Assembly: GCF_029029525.1 (NCBI RefSeq)
Contig: NZ_JAKJSC010000010.1
Location: forward strand, 1 to 64,000
DNA: 64,000 bases
DNA from: Labilibaculum sp. DW002
GTDB taxonomy: Bacteria; Bacteroidota; Bacteroidia; Bacteroidales; Marinifilaceae
Reading direction: 5' to 3'
A program made the position numbers and the translations under genes. Each line of letters opens with the position of its first letter. The stretch's first letter is position 1. Positions 9,164 through 20,085 of this stretch are shown piece by piece. The notes beneath the pieces were generated by a model, which ran no database searches, was not told the DNA's origin, and saw only the letters and a program-made list of their open reading frames with translations.

Positions 9164-10063
9164 TTAAATTGTTTCTGAATTTGCTGAAACGATATCTTGT
9201 TTTTTATAAACCATCCAGAATATAATTATTGCTATTGAGCAAAGACCAGTGGCTAAAAGGGAACCTTCTAATCCAAATTTCCCCCCAGTTAATAATTCAC
9301 TTCCCTGTATGGTATGAGAAATAAGAGAATCGGTGTTGGTTCCACTAACTTCGAACCCAAAAATAGGTCCTTGAAAGAAATTCCAACTAAAATGTAAGGC
9401 AAGTGGGAACCATAGGTTTTTCGTAAAAATATATCCAATTCCCAATAAAATTCCAGCAAGAAATAGATTAATAATCGCAACTAAAGAGAGGTTTGGATTC
9501 AAAAGGTGAAGAGCCATGAACAGTACAGATGAAATTACTAAAGCAATGTACTTGTTCATTGATCCCATCATATTTCTAAGGATGTAACCGCGAACGAATA
9601 CTTCTTCATTTATTGAAACAAAAATGAACAATAGAACAGCTTGTAATAATCCAATCAAATTAAAATTAATGGTGTCGTAAGTTAGATTACCAGAAAAATA
9701 TAGTAGTAAACTGCCAATACCCATCATGAATACACCAGCTAGTAATCCGTAAAGGATATCTTTAGATCTTTTTTTAATTGAAAAGCCGATATCAACAAAA
9801 TTTTCACGATCGATGAAACGAGTGAAAATCCAAACGAGTAGAATGGTTCCAACTGTTCCGAAAATTTGAAGGACAGCAAAAGAAGAGGCCGAAGCATTAG
9901 CCATGTTTTGTGCCAACTCCAAAAAATCTTGGTTAGATATTATGGACCAGACATACATTCCGATAGCTTGAAAAATTCCAGTAAAAATTATGAATGGAAT
10001 AACAATTAAGAGTGCACGTAGCCATCCTTGTTTAATTGCAGGGCTTTTAGTTAGTTCTGACAT
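9164..10063 (-). CDS. CPBP-family intramembrane glutamic protease
   Basis: Polytopic membrane protein of 299 aa, about seven to eight hydrophobic segments. The Abi/CPBP (CAAX protease and bacteriocin-processing) motifs are present: Glu153-Glu154-x3-Arg158 (NEEVFVRGY), His186 (FMALHLLNP) and His224 with Asn228 (ALHFSWNFF). These residues form the intramembrane active site in Rce1-like enzymes. Substrate is unknown. It is the first gene of an operon with the class D beta-lactamase and a DUF2059 protein; a role in envelope stress or self-protection is an inference from that context. Confidence 0.88.
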   Translation of the reverse strand: MSELTKSPAIKQGWLRALLIVIPFIIFTGIFQAIGMYVWSIISNQDFLELAQNMANASASSFAVLQIFGTVGTILLVWIFTRFIDRENFVDIGFSIKKRSKDILYGLLAGVFMMGIGSLLLYFSGNLTYDTINFNLIGLLQAVLLFIFVSINEEVFVRGYILRNMMGSMNKYIALVISSVLFMALHLLNPNLSLVAIINLFLAGILLGIGYIFTKNLWFPLALHFSWNFFQGPIFGFEVSGTNTDSLISHTIQGSELLTGGKFGLEGSLLATGLCSIAIIIFWMVYKKQDIVSANSETI

Positions 10064-10156
10064 TTTTGAGTTTTTGGTTAGCAGCTCATAAAGTTAACAA
10101 AAGCTAGTTATTATGAAAGAATAAATTGAAATTCGAACTATTTTTATGACACGAAA

Positions 10157-10184
10157 AATGCTTACCCTGCAAAGGGTAAGCATT
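10157..10184 (-). terminator. Intrinsic terminator of gdhA
   Basis: Perfect 12-bp inverted repeat AATGCTTACCCT / AGGGTAAGCATT with a 4-nt loop, about 20 bp after the gdhA stop on the minus strand, followed by a short U tract. Confidence 0.85.
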
Positions 10185-10204
10185 GTCCTTATTTGTATAA
10201 ATAG

Positions 10205-11587
<1,383 letters not shown>

Positions 11588-11781
11588 TTATTTTGTGTGA
11601 TCTAGCCAATCGCATTTTGGGAAACGAGTAGCTCTATTAAAGGTAAAAAAGAATCTACTCAAGGTCAAGTGGTTGGATCTCAATTAAATTCATTAAATTT
11701 AAGAGAGCCTATGAACAATAGCTGATTAAGAGCAAATGGCATACTATTTTTATTGTATCTACGTAAGTAAACCCAATATCT

Positions 11782-14700
11782 ATGGAATCAGAAACTGGTA
11801 ATGATCATGGAATAAGTAGAATAATTGCGGAAAATATTGAACGTTTAAAGGAGCTTTCTGCGATCAATCAAACAACAAGTATAATAAAGGAAGGAAAGTC
11901 AATAGAAGATACCTTGCAGCAAATTTGTTTTATACTTCCAAAAGCATGGCAATATCCTGAATTTACTGTAGCCCGTATTGTTTTTGAAGGACAAGAATAT
12001 CTTAGTTCGGGTTTTCGCTTATCGCAATGGACACTTACGCAGGAATTTTTGACAATAGATAATCGAAGTGGGCGAATTGAGGTTTGTTACGTTAAAAAAT
12101 TCCCAACATTAGATGAAGGACCTTTTTTGAAGGAAGAAAGGCATTTAATAGAAAATATTACCCATATCATTGTTGGCTATATAAATAGTGAAACGGGAAA
12201 GCATCTTCTGACACAAACGAGAAGAAAAGATCCTGATAAAAAGGAAACAATTGGGCCATATGTACCGGTGACCAATCGGAAATTATTACAGAATTTTTTA
12301 AATAAGAATAATTCAGACCGGGATATTTACCATGATCTAATGCCTTTTAAGGTTAAAGAGATTTTACTGGTAGCCAATTTATACGATGCATACTGCATAG
12401 AGCGAGAAGGAAGATTTTCGGAGCAAATTTCCAGTGAATATCATCAACTGAATTTGACCTCTATGCCAAGGGTTACAGGTGTTTCTACTCTAGAAGAGTC
12501 AATGGAGTTATTGCATTCGCGACATTTTGATATGATTATTTTAATGGTTGGTGTAGATAAGAAAACGCCTATTGAATTAAGTGAGCGAATAAAAAAAGAA
12601 TTCCCATACATCTCAATTTTTTTATTACTGAATAATGATGCGGACATTGCTTTGTTCGAGGAACAGAGGTCGGAGTTGGTAAGTGTAGATAAAATATTTG
12701 TATGGAATGGAGAATCACAGGTTTTCTTCGCTATGATTAAGAGTTTAGAGGATAAGGTTAATGTAGAAAATGATACTAAAATTGGATTGGCTCGAGTGAT
12801 TTTGCTTGTAGAAGATTCTGCCAAGTATTATTCTCGCTACATGCCGATGCTTTATCAAAGTGTACTGGCACAAACCCAACGGATTATTCAAGATGTAAGT
12901 ACAGATGCTCAATATAAAATTCTTCGATTAAGAGCTCGCCCAAAAATATTATTAGCCTCTAACTACGAAGAGGCAATGAATATCTATTATCGATATAGAG
13001 AATATTTACTCTGCTTAATTTCTGATGTGAAATTTAAGAAGGATGGTATTTTTATGGATGACGCAGGAATTAATCTGGTGAAAGAAATAAAGGGGGAGTA
13101 TCCAAATTTACCTGTAATTTTACAATCGTCGGATGTTACCAATGCGGCTCATGCTTTTACCATGAAATGCAGTTTTATTAATAAGAATTCGGAAACGCTA
13201 CGTGGTGATATTCGCTTGTTTATTCGCCAGTTTTTAGGCTTTGGAGATTTCATTTATAAAGATGCTGCGGGAAAAGAGATTGCTACTGCTAAATCATTAA
13301 AAGAATTTGAAGAATATCTATTTCATATTCCAGGAGAATCCTTGGTTTATCATGCTACAAAAAATCACTTTTCTCTTTGGTTAATGGCGCGTGGTGAAAT
13401 TCGAATTGCAAAAATGATTGCCCCTTATCGGATTAGTGATTTTAAATCTGCCGAAGATCTTAGGGATTATTTAATTAATGTAATTCAGAATTATCGAAAC
13501 GAGAAAAATAAGGGAAAAGTTGTTGAGTTTGATGCAGATTTTGCTTTGAATTCGAATAATATAGTCACTTTATCGACAGGCTCTTTGGGAGGAAAAGGTA
13601 GAGGCTTGGCTTTTATAAATTCGATGCTATTTAATTTGAATTTAAGTCGGTTTGTGCCTGGAATTAACATTAAAGCGCCAATGACTGCAGTAATTGGTGT
13701 AGATGAATATGAGTCTTTTTTAGATCGAAATAATTTGCTCGAAAGAATGAAAGAGGTGACGAATTTTGATGAGATTCAACGAATGTTTATTGATTCGGAA
13801 TTGACTCATAGATTGGTTCATAAAATTAGAATATTATTGATGAATTTTGAGCAACCATTGGCCATTCGTTCATCGGGTTTGTTCGAGGATTCTTTATTAC
13901 AGCCAGTTGCAGGTGTTTTTCAGACTTATTTGGTTCCTAACAATCATACTGATTTAGATACTCGTGTTCGACAAGTTACCGATGCAATTAAATTGGTTTA
14001 TGCTTCAATATTTTCGGATGAATCGAAATCGAATGTCTTTGCCATGAATTATAAAATAGAAGAAGAGAAAATGGCAATTGTGATTCAGGAGGTGGTTGGA
14101 AATCAATATGAATCTACTTTTTACCCTCACATATCTGGCGTAGCACAATCGTATAATTACTATCCATATGGTCATATGAAACCTGAGGAAGGCTATGCGG
14201 TTTTGGGTGTTGGTTTGGGTAAATATGTTGTTGATGGGGAGAAAGCATTTCGATTTTCACCAGTTTTTCCAACCATCGAAAATAATTCTGCTAAAGATCA
14301 ATTTAAAAACTCGCAGGTAGAATTTTATGCCGTCAATCTTAATAAACCAGATTTAAACCTTTTGGAAGGGGAAACTGCAGGTTTAATTCGTTTGGATATA
14401 GACGATGCAGAAGATCATGGAAATTTAATGCATTGTGCATCTGTTTACAATGCTCTAAACGATACCATTAGTCCGGGTTTAGATACAATGGGGCCAAGAA
14501 TCATCAATTTTGCCAATATCTTAAAATACAATTACATTCCTTTGGCGAAAACCATCGAATTGGTTTTGGATATCATAAAGGAAGCAATGGGATCTCCTAT
14601 TGAAATTGAGTTTGCGGTTGATTTATCGAAGGACAAAGATGGAAAAGCTTCTTTTTATTTGTTGCAAATAAAACCTTTAATCGGGAATGTGGATGAGTAT

Positions 14701-15240
14701 CATATTGATCTGAGTGAGATTGACCGAAAGAAAGTTTTGATGATTTCCGAAATGAGCATGGGTAATGGTTTGGTGGATGATATCGTGGATGTAATTTATA
14801 TTGTACCAGAATTATTTAAGAAAGACATGACTCCGGATATTGCTTCTACTATTTCTAAGATTAATGAGGAAATGAGACAGGAAAGGAAAAGGTTCGTTTT
14901 GATTGGACCAGGTCGTTGGGGAACACGAGATAGATGGATTGGTATTCCTGTGAAATGGAATGATATTTCATTCTCTAAATTGATTGTTGAAACCAGCTTT
15001 GAGGATTATCCTTTAGAGGCGTCTTCTGGTTCGCATTTCTTCCACAATGTAACCTCGATGAACATTGGCTATAGTTCTGTGCATCATCACTCCGAGACTT
15101 CTTTTATCGACTATCAAATATTGAAAGATCAAGAATTAGTAGCTGAATATGGTGCAGTACGGCATGTTCGCTTTAAAAAGCCTTTAACGATTAAATTAGA
15201 TGGCAAAAAAAGAATGGCTGTTGTCAGTTGGGAAAAGTAA
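11782..15240 (+). CDS. Sensor/receiver fused to a PEP-synthase-type ATP-grasp protein
   Basis: Large cytoplasmic protein of 1152 aa with an unusual order. Residues about 15-137 match a sensory module usually seen in front of histidine kinases (AWQYPEFTVARIVFEGQEY, then EVCYVKKFP and DEGPFLKEERHLI). Residues about 193-325 look like a degenerate receiver. Residues about 338-490 are receiver-like with acidic pair Glu344-Asp345, candidate phospho-Asp415 (ISDVKF) and Lys468, and carry an insertion. Residues about 600 to the end are the PEP synthase/PPDK nucleotide-binding region (SLGGKGRGLAF, AIRSSGLFEDS, FYLLQIKPL, GPGRWGTRDRW). I see no phosphohistidine swivel domain and no PEP/pyruvate barrel, so it is unlikely to be a full PEP synthase. 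Activity is unknown. Confidence 0.8.
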   Translation: MESETGNDHGISRIIAENIERLKELSAINQTTSIIKEGKSIEDTLQQICFILPKAWQYPEFTVARIVFEGQEYLSSGFRLSQWTLTQEFLTIDNRSGRIEVCYVKKFPTLDEGPFLKEERHLIENITHIIVGYINSETGKHLLTQTRRKDPDKKETIGPYVPVTNRKLLQNFLNKNNSDRDIYHDLMPFKVKEILLVANLYDAYCIEREGRFSEQISSEYHQLNLTSMPRVTGVSTLEESMELLHSRHFDMIILMVGVDKKTPIELSERIKKEFPYISIFLLLNNDADIALFEEQRSELVSVDKIFVWNGESQVFFAMIKSLEDKVNVENDTKIGLARVILLVEDSAKYYSRYMPMLYQSVLAQTQRIIQDVSTDAQYKILRLRARPKILLASNYEEAMNIYYRYREYLLCLISDVKFKKDGIFMDDAGINLVKEIKGEYPNLPVILQSSDVTNAAHAFTMKCSFINKNSETLRGDIRLFIRQFLGFGDFIYKDAAGKEIATAKSLKEFEEYLFHIPGESLVYHATKNHFSLWLMARGEIRIAKMIAPYRISDFKSAEDLRDYLINVIQNYRNEKNKGKVVEFDADFALNSNNIVTLSTGSLGGKGRGLAFINSMLFNLNLSRFVPGINIKAPMTAVIGVDEYESFLDRNNLLERMKEVTNFDEIQRMFIDSELTHRLVHKIRILLMNFEQPLAIRSSGLFEDSLLQPVAGVFQTYLVPNNHTDLDTRVRQVTDAIKLVYASIFSDESKSNVFAMNYKIEEEKMAIVIQEVVGNQYESTFYPHISGVAQSYNYYPYGHMKPEEGYAVLGVGLGKYVVDGEKAFRFSPVFPTIENNSAKDQFKNSQVEFYAVNLNKPDLNLLEGETAGLIRLDIDDAEDHGNLMHCASVYNALNDTISPGLDTMGPRIINFANILKYNYIPLAKTIELVLDIIKEAMGSPIEIEFAVDLSKDKDGKASFYLLQIKPLIGNVDEYHIDLSEIDRKKVLMISEMSMGNGLVDDIVDVIYIVPELFKKDMTPDIASTISKINEEMRQERKRFVLIGPGRWGTRDRWIGIPVKWNDISFSKLIVETSFEDYPLEASSGSHFFHNVTSMNIGYSSVHHHSETSFIDYQILKDQELVAEYGAVRHVRFKKPLTIKLDGKKRMAVVSWEK

Positions 15241-15243
15241 TGT

Positions 15244-16434
15244 TTATTTGAGCGATTTAAAATGAATTATTTCTGCACTTAAATTTTGCTCATGATATCC
15301 AGAAACCTTTACCAGTAATTCAAAATATTTTGGGAAATTCCCTTCGTATTCTGGGTATTGTTTTAGAATTGTTTCTTCGGCATTTTTATTGGTAACTAAT
15401 TCCATTAAGCCTTTGTTGCCTATTGAATGAGAGTCTGAGATAATGGATAAGGTTTTTCCTTTTGGGGTAGGAATTTTTACGAAAAAAGCGTAATCCGTGT
15501 AAAAGTCATTGTAGGATTTTACAGCAGTGTATTTAATTGTATCTCTTTCATTTATCAGTGCCAAGCTGAGACCATTTTTATTAGGTATCCTGATTGAAGT
15601 TTTGGCTAAAAATTCATGGAATAATCCAATTGATTTCAAGGAAGTAAGGGCAATTGTGTTGTTGTTTTTTATATTCTCGATATTGATATCTTCTCCAGAT
15701 TTCAATTGAATTTCGTTATTGCTTTTAGATAATGCTTTGAATAAAAGTGGTAAGGAGTTGATGTTGTTGTTGGCGAAATATGAAATGTCACTTTTATTGA
15801 TATCATATTGATTTTTAGAGAATAAACTGGGTGTATTTGTTAATTCTACTTCCGAATTGATATTGAAATCTCGCACAACAAAAGTTGAATCATTCTCTAG
15901 ATTTCGAACGGTGTAAAAAAATGGATTGGCAAGCATAAGGTTAACATCGCCTTCATCTGTGACATATTCATTCCAAATTGAATTTGCTGATTTTTCAGTA
16001 TTAAAAATTCCAATTTGCCAAAATATCAACAAGTTGAGGAGAAGTAGGGCGCTTATGCTGACAATAAATAATTTAAGTGAGCTTGTGTTTGTCGTATTTG
16101 TTTTAGACTCAGGCAAACGAAAATTGAGATCGTATTTCCCTTTGGGGATTTCAATAATTATTTTTTCGTTTTGGCCTTCTTTTTTGTAGTAATCATCAAG
16201 TTTGGCTCTTAGTTTATGAACGTAAACACGAGCAATTGTTTCATCATTTTCTTTTAGGTCACCTTTCCTCTTGAACAAATCAATAGCAATATTAATTGCT
16301 TTCACATGAACCTCTTTTTTATGTGATTCAAATAGATAATGTAAAAGTTCTCGAAGCATTTCTGATCTTGAAAATACCTTACTCTTAACGATTTGTTCAA
16401 TAATTTTTTTCTTTTCTGATTCCGTTATTTTCAT
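15244..16434 (-). CDS. Transmembrane winged-helix transcription regulator
   Basis: Protein of 396 aa with an N-terminal OmpR-like winged helix (residues about 1-108; ARVYVHKLRAKLDDYYKKEG then IIIEIPKGKYDLNF). A linker and one membrane helix follow (about 120-144, SLKLFIVSISALLLLNLLIF), then an extracytoplasmic domain of about 250 aa of no family I recognise. The architecture resembles ToxR/CadC-type one-component regulators that sense outside and bind DNA inside. It is divergent from the GH2 gene at 16572, with a perfect palindrome between them, so control of that gene and of itself is a reasonable inference. Its end is 3 bp from the convergent PEP-synthase-like gene. Confidence 0.72.
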   Translation of the reverse strand: MKITESEKKKIIEQIVKSKVFSRSEMLRELLHYLFESHKKEVHVKAINIAIDLFKRKGDLKENDETIARVYVHKLRAKLDDYYKKEGQNEKIIIEIPKGKYDLNFRLPESKTNTTNTSSLKLFIVSISALLLLNLLIFWQIGIFNTEKSANSIWNEYVTDEGDVNLMLANPFFYTVRNLENDSTFVVRDFNINSEVELTNTPSLFSKNQYDINKSDISYFANNNINSLPLLFKALSKSNNEIQLKSGEDINIENIKNNNTIALTSLKSIGLFHEFLAKTSIRIPNKNGLSLALINERDTIKYTAVKSYNDFYTDYAFFVKIPTPKGKTLSIISDSHSIGNKGLMELVTNKNAEETILKQYPEYEGNFPKYFELLVKVSGYHEQNLSAEIIHFKSLK

Positions 16435-16474
16435 TGCTACTTGTCAGATATGTAGAGGTTTGAAGGAAGTGGTT

Positions 16475-16492
16475 ACGGTAACTAGTTACCGT
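16475..16492. promoter_or_regulatory. Perfect 18-bp palindrome, candidate operator
   Basis: ACGGTAACTAGTTACCGT is identical to its own reverse complement. It lies in the 137-bp divergent region, 40 bp upstream of the winged-helix regulator start and 79 bp upstream of the GH2 start. It has no following T run, so a binding site for a dimeric regulator is likelier than a terminator. Confidence 0.5.
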
Positions 16493-16571
16493 TTTTAACT
16501 TTTAAGAATAAAATTTCAATCGTATTATTGTTTCAAACCGAAAGATATAACAAAACTAAAAATATCATATC

Positions 16572-18725
16572 ATGTTAAAGCAAAAATTGCATTACTTCCT
16601 TGTTCTGTTTATTGGAATTTACTTTTTATCCAGTTTTACAGCTGCTGCCGAAAAGAGAATTACCTATTCGATCAATAAGAATGAATGGAAATTTATAAAA
16701 GAGGATGTTAAGAATGCACACAAAACTTCTTTTAAAGATAATGAGTGGCTTAGTGTAAGTATTCCTCACGATTTTAATGGAGGAATTGATGGAGTAAACA
16801 ATGACGTATTAGAAGGACGTTTCGATTTTGAAAACGATGTTCGAACTATGTATAAAGGTCCAGCATGGTATCGTACAAATTTTAGTATTAATGAAAAGCA
16901 GGTCGGGAAACGAATATTTGTCGAATTCGAGGCAGTATCTTTAGAAGCTCAGGTTTGGGTAAATGGAAAAAAAGCAGGAACTCATCAAGGAGGATATACA
17001 GCTTTCTCAATTGATATTACTGATTTTATAAAGTTTGGGAAAGAAAATGTGTTGGCAGTAAGAGTCGATAATTCTAACAATTCGGGAATTGCACCATGGA
17101 TGTTCGATGAAAAAGGTTCCTTCCCATTTAGTTTTGATTATGCAGTTTATGGAGGTATTTATCGTGATGTTTGGATTAACATTACAGACCCTGTAAAGAT
17201 TGAAAAGGTTTTTAATACACCCGTTTGTGGTGGACAAGCGCCAAGCGTTTTATCGATTAATACCAAAGTGAAAAACTATTCGAAACAAACAAAAAAAGTA
17301 AAATTAAATTCTAAAATTTATTCTCCGGAAGGAAAATTAATAGCTGATAAAAAAATAAGCAAAAGCATTGAAGCTGGCGCCGAAGTAAGCTTTAAACAAT
17401 CGGAATCAGCCCTTGGTGATGTGAAACTTTGGAGTATAGATAATCCTAAACTCTATAAAGTTGTTTCTACAATCAGTTATGATGGAAAGGAAGTAGATAA
17501 TTTTGAAAGTAGTTTTGGATTTAGATATTACACTTTGGCAAATAATGAAGGCTTTAGCTTGAATGGAGAGTCAATGATGTTGCGTGGTGTGAATCGTCAT
17601 CAGGACATGGAAGGCTTGGGTTATGCTTTGCCAAATGAACAACATTATGCCGATGTTCAAATTATTAAGGATGCCGGTTTTAATGCGATTCGTCATGCAC
17701 ATTATCCTTGCGATAGAGAATTTGCAAAAGCTTGTGATGAGTTGGGCATAATGCTTTGGTTGGAAATTCCGTTAACGGGAAGTGTTTCTGATGATCCTGC
17801 ATTTACGGCCAACTGCAAGCAGCAGATGAAGGAAATGATTGAGCAGTATTATAACAATCCGTCTGTAATTGTTTGGGGAGTTGGGAATGAGTCCGATCGT
17901 TCGGGAGCAAACGAGGCCGGATCGAATAAACTGTACAAAGAATTAGTTGCTATCGCAAAAGGAATTGACCCAAATCGACCAACAACAGGTTGCAATTTCA
18001 AATACAAATCGAATCAAGAAATTGTTGATGTTTATGCGCCTCAAGACTGGAATGGCTGGTATATGGGAGAAATCGATTTGTATAATCCGAATCAAATGAT
18101 TGGAGAATATGGTGCTGATATTGAATATACAACACATAGTGAAGAGGAGTTTGATGTTAGTAAGAATTACTATTCTTCAGGGAAAGTAGAATTTTGGTCT
18201 CAGGAATATGGATGTTTGCTGCACGAGTACAAAATTTCAAAAGGAATGTCGAATAAAGAAAAATTCCCAGGACAATTTGTTTGGGTTGGTTTCGATTTTG
18301 CTTCTCCAAGAATTGGCCGTGGAATGAACCCAATTCCTTATATGAATCAAAAAGGATTACTACTACACGATCATAAAACCAAAAAGGATGTTTATTACTT
18401 GTACCAGAGTATGTATCGAAAAGCAAGCGATTGCCCTATGCTTTATATTGTTTCGGAATCGTGGACCGATCGTTTTGACGAGCCTGGAGCCAAGGATGTT
18501 TGGGTGTATAGCAATTGCGATTCGGTTGTGCTTTACAACGATTTAAAACGAGAAGTTTCATACGGATCGAGAGTGAAAAATGCTGGTCCTAGAGGTGATA
18601 CTCGTTTTCAGTGGGATTCAATAACTGTTGATAAGGATGCTCTTTATGCCGAAGGTTGGTTTGGCAATAAAATCGTAGCAAGAGATACCATTCAATTGGT
18701 TAAAATACCTGATTTAGAGAAATAA
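16572..18725 (+). CDS. Glycoside hydrolase family 2 (beta-galactosidase-like), secreted
   Basis: Exported GH2 enzyme of 717 aa. Residues 1-26 are a signal peptide ending TAAAEK. Domains in order are the sugar-binding jelly roll (about 30-205; WYRTNF, VWVNGKKAGTHQGGYTAF), an immunoglobulin-like domain (about 206-320) and the TIM barrel (about 322-620). The barrel carries the acid/base Glu440 (VWGVGNESD) and nucleophile Glu512 (IGEYG). RGVNRHQDMEGLG and NAIRHAHYP are typical of beta-galactosidases; exact substrate (galactoside, glucuronide or other) cannot be fixed. It is not in a visible polysaccharide-utilisation locus (no SusC/SusD nearby). The divergent membrane regulator and palindrome suggest inducible control. 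Confidence 0.88.
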   Translation: MLKQKLHYFLVLFIGIYFLSSFTAAAEKRITYSINKNEWKFIKEDVKNAHKTSFKDNEWLSVSIPHDFNGGIDGVNNDVLEGRFDFENDVRTMYKGPAWYRTNFSINEKQVGKRIFVEFEAVSLEAQVWVNGKKAGTHQGGYTAFSIDITDFIKFGKENVLAVRVDNSNNSGIAPWMFDEKGSFPFSFDYAVYGGIYRDVWINITDPVKIEKVFNTPVCGGQAPSVLSINTKVKNYSKQTKKVKLNSKIYSPEGKLIADKKISKSIEAGAEVSFKQSESALGDVKLWSIDNPKLYKVVSTISYDGKEVDNFESSFGFRYYTLANNEGFSLNGESMMLRGVNRHQDMEGLGYALPNEQHYADVQIIKDAGFNAIRHAHYPCDREFAKACDELGIMLWLEIPLTGSVSDDPAFTANCKQQMKEMIEQYYNNPSVIVWGVGNESDRSGANEAGSNKLYKELVAIAKGIDPNRPTTGCNFKYKSNQEIVDVYAPQDWNGWYMGEIDLYNPNQMIGEYGADIEYTTHSEEEFDVSKNYYSSGKVEFWSQEYGCLLHEYKISKGMSNKEKFPGQFVWVGFDFASPRIGRGMNPIPYMNQKGLLLHDHKTKKDVYYLYQSMYRKASDCPMLYIVSESWTDRFDEPGAKDVWVYSNCDSVVLYNDLKREVSYGSRVKNAGPRGDTRFQWDSITVDKDALYAEGWFGNKIVARDTIQLVKIPDLEK

Positions 18726-18737
18726 GAAATAGAATAC

Positions 18738-18765
18738 AAAGGGCGGGTGAATCAACCTGTCCTTT
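18738..18765 (+). terminator. Intrinsic terminator of the GH2 gene
   Basis: AAAGGGCGGGT / ACCTGTCCTTT form an 11-bp stem with two G-U pairs and a 6-nt loop, followed by TCTTTTT. It ends just before the stop codon of the convergent permease gene. Confidence 0.75.
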
Positions 18766-18769
18766 CTTT

Positions 18770-20014
18770 TTAGTCGAATTTAATTGCCTTAGCCGGAGTT
18801 ATTTTTGTAATTAAATAGGAAGGAATTAACAGCATAGATACTGTTGCAATTAAACTACCTATATTTAAAAGTATAAGGTGGCTAATGTTAAGATTAATTG
18901 GAACCGTGTCTACGTAATAGTTCGCAGGATCTAATGGAATAATTTCGAACCAATATTGAAGCAAGCAAATGCTAATTCCAATCACATTTCCCCAAAGCAT
19001 ACCTTTGCCGATTAGCATTGAAGATTGATAAAGGAAAATTTTACGGATCGACCAATTTGGAGTTCCCAATGCTTTCAAAATTCCAATCATGTTGGTTTTT
19101 TCCAGAATAATAATTAAAAGGCCAGATACCATGTTAAAGCCGGCAACTAAAATCATCAAGCTAAGAATAATCCATACATTAAGGTCTAACATATCAAGCC
19201 AACTAAAAATTTGAGGATATTTTCTAACAATATTTCTCACTTTTAAACTGGCACCATCTGCAGAAAAGGAACTTGCTGTAATACCCTTTACTTGATGTTC
19301 TATATAGGCTAGATCATCAAAGTCATCAATGAAAATTTCATAACCACTAATTTCATCCTCAGTCCAATCATTAAGTTTTTGAATGTGTTTGATATCGCAA
19401 AACAAAAACAATTGGTCGAATTCCTGCATTCCCGTATTGTAGATTCCCGTAATGGTAAACCTTCTCATGCGAGGAGGATTCTGAATAAAATGGAGAGATA
19501 TTTTGTCGCCTAAATTAAGATGGAGCAGAGTAGATAATCTTTCTGAAATTAGAATGTCGTTACTTTTTCCATCATCAGATAATTGAATTGTATCTCCTTC
19601 TACAATGTGCTTTTTAAAAAAGTCCCAATCGTAATCAAGACCTACACCATTTAAAACAACACCTTGAATTTCCGATTTTGTTTTTAGGATTCCTGGTTTG
19701 GTTGCAAAAGCCTGAACATGCTTAATGCCAGAAATATTCTCAATTTGATCTATTGAAACTGTGCTTTTTTCAATTGGTTGAGTTTCAAAAGAGGAATTGT
19801 TGTCGTAATTTGTGATTTGGATATGTGAGCCAAATCCAATAACCTTGTTTGTAATTCCAGCTTTAAAACCTGTAACAATAGCAACAGCAAGAATCATAAC
19901 AGCTAAGCCTAATGCAATGCCAAGAGTTGCAATACTAATGATAGGTCGAGAAATCTGTCGATCAGATTTATTCTTATAAGTAATTTTTTTGGCAATGAAG
20001 AGTTCTAAATTCAA
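18770..20014 (-). CDS. LolC/LolE-family ABC transporter permease
   Basis: Inner-membrane FtsX/MacB-type permease, 414 aa. It has one N-terminal membrane helix (about 27-52, after a basic stretch KSDRQISRPIISIATLGIAL), a large periplasmic domain (about 53-275) and three C-terminal helices (about 280-400), the LolC/E topology. Lol permeases extract lipoproteins from the inner membrane with the ATPase LolD. A LolD-like ATPase is encoded far away at 58315, not adjacent. Assignment to LolC rather than another FtsX-type permease is from N-terminal similarity. It diverges from the NamZ gene. Confidence 0.82.
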   Translation of the reverse strand: MNLELFIAKKITYKNKSDRQISRPIISIATLGIALGLAVMILAVAIVTGFKAGITNKVIGFGSHIQITNYDNNSSFETQPIEKSTVSIDQIENISGIKHVQAFATKPGILKTKSEIQGVVLNGVGLDYDWDFFKKHIVEGDTIQLSDDGKSNDILISERLSTLLHLNLGDKISLHFIQNPPRMRRFTITGIYNTGMQEFDQLFLFCDIKHIQKLNDWTEDEISGYEIFIDDFDDLAYIEHQVKGITASSFSADGASLKVRNIVRKYPQIFSWLDMLDLNVWIILSLMILVAGFNMVSGLLIIILEKTNMIGILKALGTPNWSIRKIFLYQSSMLIGKGMLWGNVIGISICLLQYWFEIIPLDPANYYVDTVPINLNISHLILLNIGSLIATVSMLLIPSYLITKITPAKAIKFD

Positions 20015-20085
20015 ATTAAAGTTCTTTTTTTTAGATTAATACAAAAGTAGTAATTTCAAGATTACAGAAGAGAAAAATAGATTAA

